Shown here: positions 6,818 to 10,365 of the stretch, piece after piece
Layout: the number at the start of each line of letters is the position of its first letter
Numbering within the stretch: position 1 is the stretch's first letter
NCBI GenBank assembly: GCA_023417955.1
Contig: JAEZDW010000138.1
Location: 1-10,365 of the forward strand
Source: Bacteroidota bacterium
GTDB taxonomy: Bacteria > Bacteroidota > Bacteroidia > Cytophagales > Cyclobacteriaceae
Direction of reading: 5' to 3'
Length of the DNA: 10,365 nucleotides
Position numbers and translations under genes: made by a program
Notes under the pieces: generated by a model
Told to the model about the DNA's origin: nothing
The model's database searches: none
What the model saw: the letters and a program-made list of their open reading frames with translations, nothing else

Positions 6818-8476
6818 TTGAAGTTTTCCTGTAAAAACCGGTCTCTCTTCGTTGAACGACTCAAGTCAGAGCCGGTAGACCTGCTTGTAATCGGTGGGGG
6901 CATTACGGGGTGTGGTATTGCTCTCGATGCAGCATCACGGGGATTGAAAGTCGCGCTGCTGGAACAAAACGATTTTGCCTCCGGAACCAGCAGCCGTAGC
7001 ACGAAATTGATTCATGGCGGACTGCGATACCTGAAACAGCTTGAATTTGGTCTGGTAAAAGAGGTCGGCAGTGAGCGCGCAGTAGTTCATAACATTGCAC
7101 CGCACCTCGTTGTACCGGAGAAAATGCTGCTGCCATTGTATGAGAAGAGGGGGCTCGGATATTGGCTTACCAGTTTTGGCCTTCGTATTTATGACCTCCT
7201 GGCAGGGGTGAAGCGCGAGGATCAGCGTAAAATGCTCACGCGAAATCAGACGCTCAGAGCCGAACCTTTGTTGGACAAACAGGGCATAAGGGGTGGCGCC
7301 CTATACGCCGAATACCGAACCGATGATGCACGCCTGACCGTTGAAATTGCCAAAACAGCGGCAAGACATAGTGCAATTTTACTCAATTACTGTCAGGTTA
7401 CAGGATTCAGTACCGCGACCGATGGTTCTCTTAACGGCGTCAGAGCAGTGGATCTTGAGACAGGCGCAACGCTCAACGTGTCCGCAAAGGTTGTTGTCAA
7501 CGCCGCAGGACCGTGGGTGGATCAGATCCGCCAGGCCGACGGATCCCTCCAGGGCAAGCGCCTGCATCTTTCAAAAGGTGTCCACATCGTCGTTCCCCAT
7601 GAAAAACTACCGGTGACGCAGGCGATCTACTTCGATGTCGTTGGTGACGACCGGATGATCTTCGCTATTCCCAGGGGACGGACCACCTACATCGGTACCA
7701 CCGACACGTCCTTTGAAGGCAAACCAGACAACGTGTACGCGTCCCTGGATGATGCCCGTTACCTTATCGATGCTGTTAATCATACTTTTACAGGTCGTAA
7801 TCTCACGCTTTCCGATATTGAATCAAGCTGGGCGGGTTTGCGTCCGCTGATCCATGAAGAAGGGCGCCCTGCGACTGATCTTTCGCGAAAGGACGAGATT
7901 TTCATTTCACAATCCGGACTGATCTCAATCGCAGGAGGCAAACTCACGGGTTACAGGAAGATGGCCGAACGCGTTGTGAACCTTGTCATTAAGCGCAGCT
8001 TTCCGGACAGCCAGTTCAATCCCTGTTGCACATCGGCAATCCGACTGGTACCCAATGGGCCCATAGACCTAAACGATGCCGCTATGCGCCGCAGCGAATT
8101 GGTAAGATTGTTTCAGCCTTTTGGTCTACCAACTCACACCGCAGAGGGGTTGTTTGAGTTGTTCGGCGCCAACGCGTTTGAAATCTACGACCACTTCGTT
8201 CACGACAAGGATCATACGGATAATGTCCTGACTTTGCTGAAAGCAGAACTCAGGTATTGCCTGGAAGAGGAGATGGTATGTTCCGCCGCCGACTTTTTCG
8301 TCAGAAGGGCAGCACTCGTGTACTTTGATATTGATAGAGTGCTTCAATACCGGGATGTCCTTATTCAGGAAATGGCCTCTGTATTTGCGTGGAATAACTC
8401 GCGTATTGATGCCGAGCGCCTGCAGGTGCAGGAATTGATTGAGCATTCTCAATTAAAATCCTTTTCGCTCACATAA
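6818..8476 (+). CDS. glpD: Aerobic-type glycerol-3-phosphate dehydrogenase, FAD-dependent
   Basis: 552 residues. It oxidises glycerol-3-phosphate to dihydroxyacetone phosphate at the inner face of the membrane and passes electrons to quinone. The FAD-binding fold starts with VIGGGITGCGIALDAASRG (24-42), then FASGTSSRSTKLIHGGLRYL (53-72). Other conserved blocks are EYRTDDARLT (165-174), NAAGPWVDQIR (228-238), FAIPRGRTTYIGTTDT (282-297), SSWAGLRPLIHEEG (336-349) and AGGKLTGYRKMAE (372-384). The C-terminal DAO_C-type domain (about 400-530) contains EEEMVCSAADFFVRR. It is very like the Bacillus GlpD form. The start is TTG at 6818, 6 bp after the glpK stop; no ATG or GTG gives a full-length fold, since the first internal Met is at residue 103 and the nucleotide motif is at 26. 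The TTG start could be shifted by a few codons. Third and last gene of the operon; no subunits GlpB/C are encoded. Confidence 0.96.
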   Translation: MKFSCKNRSLFVERLKSEPVDLLVIGGGITGCGIALDAASRGLKVALLEQNDFASGTSSRSTKLIHGGLRYLKQLEFGLVKEVGSERAVVHNIAPHLVVPEKMLLPLYEKRGLGYWLTSFGLRIYDLLAGVKREDQRKMLTRNQTLRAEPLLDKQGIRGGALYAEYRTDDARLTVEIAKTAARHSAILLNYCQVTGFSTATDGSLNGVRAVDLETGATLNVSAKVVVNAAGPWVDQIRQADGSLQGKRLHLSKGVHIVVPHEKLPVTQAIYFDVVGDDRMIFAIPRGRTTYIGTTDTSFEGKPDNVYASLDDARYLIDAVNHTFTGRNLTLSDIESSWAGLRPLIHEEGRPATDLSRKDEIFISQSGLISIAGGKLTGYRKMAERVVNLVIKRSFPDSQFNPCCTSAIRLVPNGPIDLNDAAMRRSELVRLFQPFGLPTHTAEGLFELFGANAFEIYDHFVHDKDHTDNVLTLLKAELRYCLEEEMVCSAADFFVRRAALVYFDIDRVLQYRDVLIQEMASVFAWNNSRIDAERLQVQELIEHSQLKSFSLT

Positions 8477-8484
8477 GCTCACAG

Positions 8485-8513
8485 TTTATACTTTAGAGGA
8501 TTTCTTTATATTG
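8485..8513 (+). promoter_or_regulatory. Weak candidate promoter for the kinase pair
   Basis: The 54-bp gap after glpD is AT-rich. TATATTG at 8507-8513 resembles the Bacteroidota -7 box TAnnTTTG, and TTTA at 8485-8488 sits roughly where the -33 TTTG box would be, with a spacing of about 18 bases. Both matches are imperfect. The gap being larger than those inside the glp operon also favours a separate promoter. No terminator was seen between glpD and the kinase gene. Confidence 0.3.
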
Positions 8514-8530
8514 ACCACAGAATCCAGGCT

Positions 8531-9484
8531 ATGGCAAAGACCTCTAGTACTAAACGAAATGCTTTGTGGGGCATCGACATGGGCGGTACCAAGATTGAAG
8601 GCGTAATCCTTCGATCGGTGAACAAGCCGGAAATATTGTTCCGCGACCGTATTCCTACCGAAGCCGAAAAAGGGTATGAGCACATCCTCAGTCAGGTAAA
8701 GAAACTCGTCGACATCATGTCTGAAAAGGCGGGCTATAAACCGTCACGGATAGGTTTTGGGACGCCGGGAACACTTGATCCCAGGCTGGGTGTGATGAAG
8801 AACTGCAACACCGTCGCGATGAATGGCCAGCCAATGAAAAAAGACCTGGAGGAGTTATTGGGTGTTGAGGTTGTAATTGCGAATGATGCCGGATGTTTTG
8901 CGCTGGCTGAAGCAAGACATGGTGTGGTTCACGAGCATTTTCCTCACGCGAAGGTTGTCTTCGGTGTGATAATGGGCACCGGTGTTGGAGGTGGATTAGT
9001 GATTGATGGACGTCCAATCCATGGACTTCAGGGAATCGCCGGAGAATGGGGGCATAACTTCCTTGATGAGTCAGGTGGATCGTGTTACTGCGGAAAGTCA
9101 GGGTGCGTTGAAAAAGTAATTTCAGGCCCCGCGCTTGAGAACTACTACTTCAAGGAAACCGGTAACCGCAAACCACTTAAAGACATAGTAGCGCTTGCAG
9201 AATCGAAAGTAGATCCGACGGCGCAAAAGACGATGATCAGGTTGATTGAGTTCTTTGGGAAAGCTGTAAGCGTTCTGATCAACATCGTCGACCCCGACGT
9301 GATCGTAATCGGAGGTGGCGTTGGAAATATCGACATGCTTTACGATCGCGGCATTGACTCGGTGAAGAAATATGTATTCAACAATCGACTTGATACACCG
9401 ATAGTTCAGCCTTTGCTTGGCGACAGCGCCGGTGTTATTGGAGCTGCCTACCTGCTGGTGGAAGATGAAAAGTCAGTAAAGTAG
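8531..9484 (+). CDS. ROK-family sugar kinase (substrate unknown)
   Basis: 317 residues, typical ROK kinase length, without the N-terminal helix-turn-helix of ROK repressors. The ATP phosphate loop is GIDMGGTKIEG (14-24). The sugar site and catalytic base are in VVIANDAGCFALAEA (N118, D119 as likely base). The second phosphate motif is MGTGVGGGLVIDG (148-160). The ROK sugar/zinc signature is GEWGH (171-175), with H175, followed by CYCGKSGCVE, giving zinc ligands C185, C187 and C192. The adenosine motif is VIVIGGGVGN (257-266). It is expected to phosphorylate a hexose or amino sugar such as glucose, fructose, mannose or N-acetylglucosamine; I cannot tell which. It is complete and intact, has no Shine-Dalgarno sequence, and is followed after 5 bp by a PfkB-family kinase, so the two are probably one transcript. 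Confidence 0.9.
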   Translation: MAKTSSTKRNALWGIDMGGTKIEGVILRSVNKPEILFRDRIPTEAEKGYEHILSQVKKLVDIMSEKAGYKPSRIGFGTPGTLDPRLGVMKNCNTVAMNGQPMKKDLEELLGVEVVIANDAGCFALAEARHGVVHEHFPHAKVVFGVIMGTGVGGGLVIDGRPIHGLQGIAGEWGHNFLDESGGSCYCGKSGCVEKVISGPALENYYFKETGNRKPLKDIVALAESKVDPTAQKTMIRLIEFFGKAVSVLINIVDPDVIVIGGGVGNIDMLYDRGIDSVKKYVFNNRLDTPIVQPLLGDSAGVIGAAYLLVEDEKSVK

Positions 9485-9489
9485 TTTTT

Positions 9490-10365
9490 ATGAAGCGCAT
9501 TGCTATTGTGGGGCCGATTCCGCGTGACCACATCGTCACGCATCAGGGCGATCTGATTCAGAAGTGGGGCTGCGTTACACATCCGGTCATGGCATTATCT
9601 GCACTCGGCATCGACGATCTCGAAATCATTCCTGTAAGCCACGTGCGTGGTGTGGACAAAGACAATGTACGTGAAGTATTCAAGGGTGCGCGTGGGGTAA
9701 ATCTCTCGCACATCACCGCACGCAATGATCAGGGCGACATCATCTCATTGCGTTTCCTCGACATGAATAACCGGCTCGAAAGACAAACCGGCTTTATGGA
9801 CCCGATTGTCGCCGCCGATTTTGAGAAGCTCATCGATTGTGATGTGTTTGTGTTCATTCCGATAAGCGATTACGAAATAGCGTTGGAGGCACTGCAGTTT
9901 CTCCGCGCGAACAGTAAGGGCGTCGTTATTTTTGACGCACATGGTCCGACTACGGCGTGTCTCATCAACGGAGAACGTCAACGAAAGTTTTGGATTGACC
10001 GCGATCTATGGTTGCCGTATATCGACGTACTGAAGATGAACCTTGAAGAGGCCCATGCCTCATGGTTCAAAAAGGAATACGAAAGCGAAGACTTTATTGA
10101 AAACCCTGAAGTCGACCGCGACTACCTGCGGGACTTTGCACAACATTGTCTGAACAAAGGCCTGAAGTGTGTCTATATCACAGTTGACAGCCGGGGATGC
10201 CTGGTCTACTTTCGCGAAAAAGGAAAACTGCGGGAGGAAATGGTGCCGGCTGTGAAGGTACAACACGTGATTGATACGACGGGATGTGGAGACTCATTCG
10301 CCGGCGGAATTGGATTTGGCTTATTACAAAATCCGACCGGGTATATCGAGGCAGCACGATATGGC
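9490..10365 (+). CDS. PfkB-family carbohydrate kinase, 3' end cut by window
   Basis: 292 codons read from the ATG at 9490 to the window edge without a stop; I translated this region by hand. It starts MKRIAIVGPIPRDHIVTH, the typical first strand of the ribokinase fold, followed by GCVTHPVMALSALG. The key C-terminal signature is DTTGCGDSFAGG (262-273), containing the anion-hole glycines and catalytic D268. The middle carries VVIFDAHGPTTACLING and VLKMNLEEAHA (the NxxE-like metal/phosphate region of the family) and VYITVDSRGCLVYF. It phosphorylates a sugar, nucleoside or similar hydroxyl substrate; the exact one is unclear. The usual family length is 290-330, so only a short C-terminus is missing. 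It lies 5 bp after the ROK kinase stop (TAG at 9482-9484), so the two kinases are probably co-expressed and may act in the same sugar pathway. Confidence 0.9.
   Translation, partial: MKRIAIVGPIPRDHIVTHQGDLIQKWGCVTHPVMALSALGIDDLEIIPVSHVRGVDKDNVREVFKGARGVNLSHITARNDQGDIISLRFLDMNNRLERQTGFMDPIVAADFEKLIDCDVFVFIPISDYEIALEALQFLRANSKGVVIFDAHGPTTACLINGERQRKFWIDRDLWLPYIDVLKMNLEEAHASWFKKEYESEDFIENPEVDRDYLRDFAQHCLNKGLKCVYITVDSRGCLVYFREKGKLREEMVPAVKVQHVIDTTGCGDSFAGGIGFGLLQNPTGYIEAARYG

Noticed and set aside
8477..8530. Possible terminator after glpD
   Set aside because: No inverted repeat followed by a T-run is present in the gap.

Overview
The window looks like chromosomal DNA of a Bacteroidota bacterium, possibly Cytophagales-like. 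Three things suggest this. Start codons mostly lack a Shine-Dalgarno sequence. Two lipoprotein signal peptides have acidic residues soon after the lipid-attachment cysteine. The gene families present are also typical of the group. The assignment is inference from style and content, as no marker gene is present.

Left part (1-4531). The 5' end of a lipoprotein gene reads leftward off the edge. Divergent from it, after a 231-bp intergenic region, is a tight four-gene rightward cluster. It encodes a secreted protein with two lamin-tail domains around an Ig-like domain, a DUF4956 multi-pass membrane protein, a HlyD-type membrane fusion protein and a TolC-like outer-membrane protein. The last three genes overlap by ATGA, so their translation is probably coupled. 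Together they look like an envelope-spanning assembly: surface or periplasmic lipoprotein, inner-membrane protein, periplasmic adaptor and outer-membrane channel. No ABC, RND or MFS pump is encoded in the visible part, and this is the most interesting feature of the window.

Middle part (4583-8476). A complete glycerol uptake operon glpF-glpK-glpD: aquaglyceroporin, glycerol kinase and FAD-dependent glycerol-3-phosphate dehydrogenase. Glycerol enters through GlpF, is trapped as glycerol-3-phosphate by GlpK, and is oxidised to dihydroxyacetone phosphate by GlpD with electrons passing to quinone. Intergenic gaps are 4 and 6 bp. A perfect 7+7 inverted repeat lies just before the glpF start. No glp regulator is visible.

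Right part (8485-10365). A second metabolic cluster of two sugar kinases: a ROK-family kinase with its zinc-binding motif, then, 5 bp later, a PfkB-family kinase cut by the right edge after 292 codons. Their substrates cannot be assigned from the sequence.

No tRNA, rRNA, CRISPR array, insertion sequence or clear rho-independent terminator was seen.
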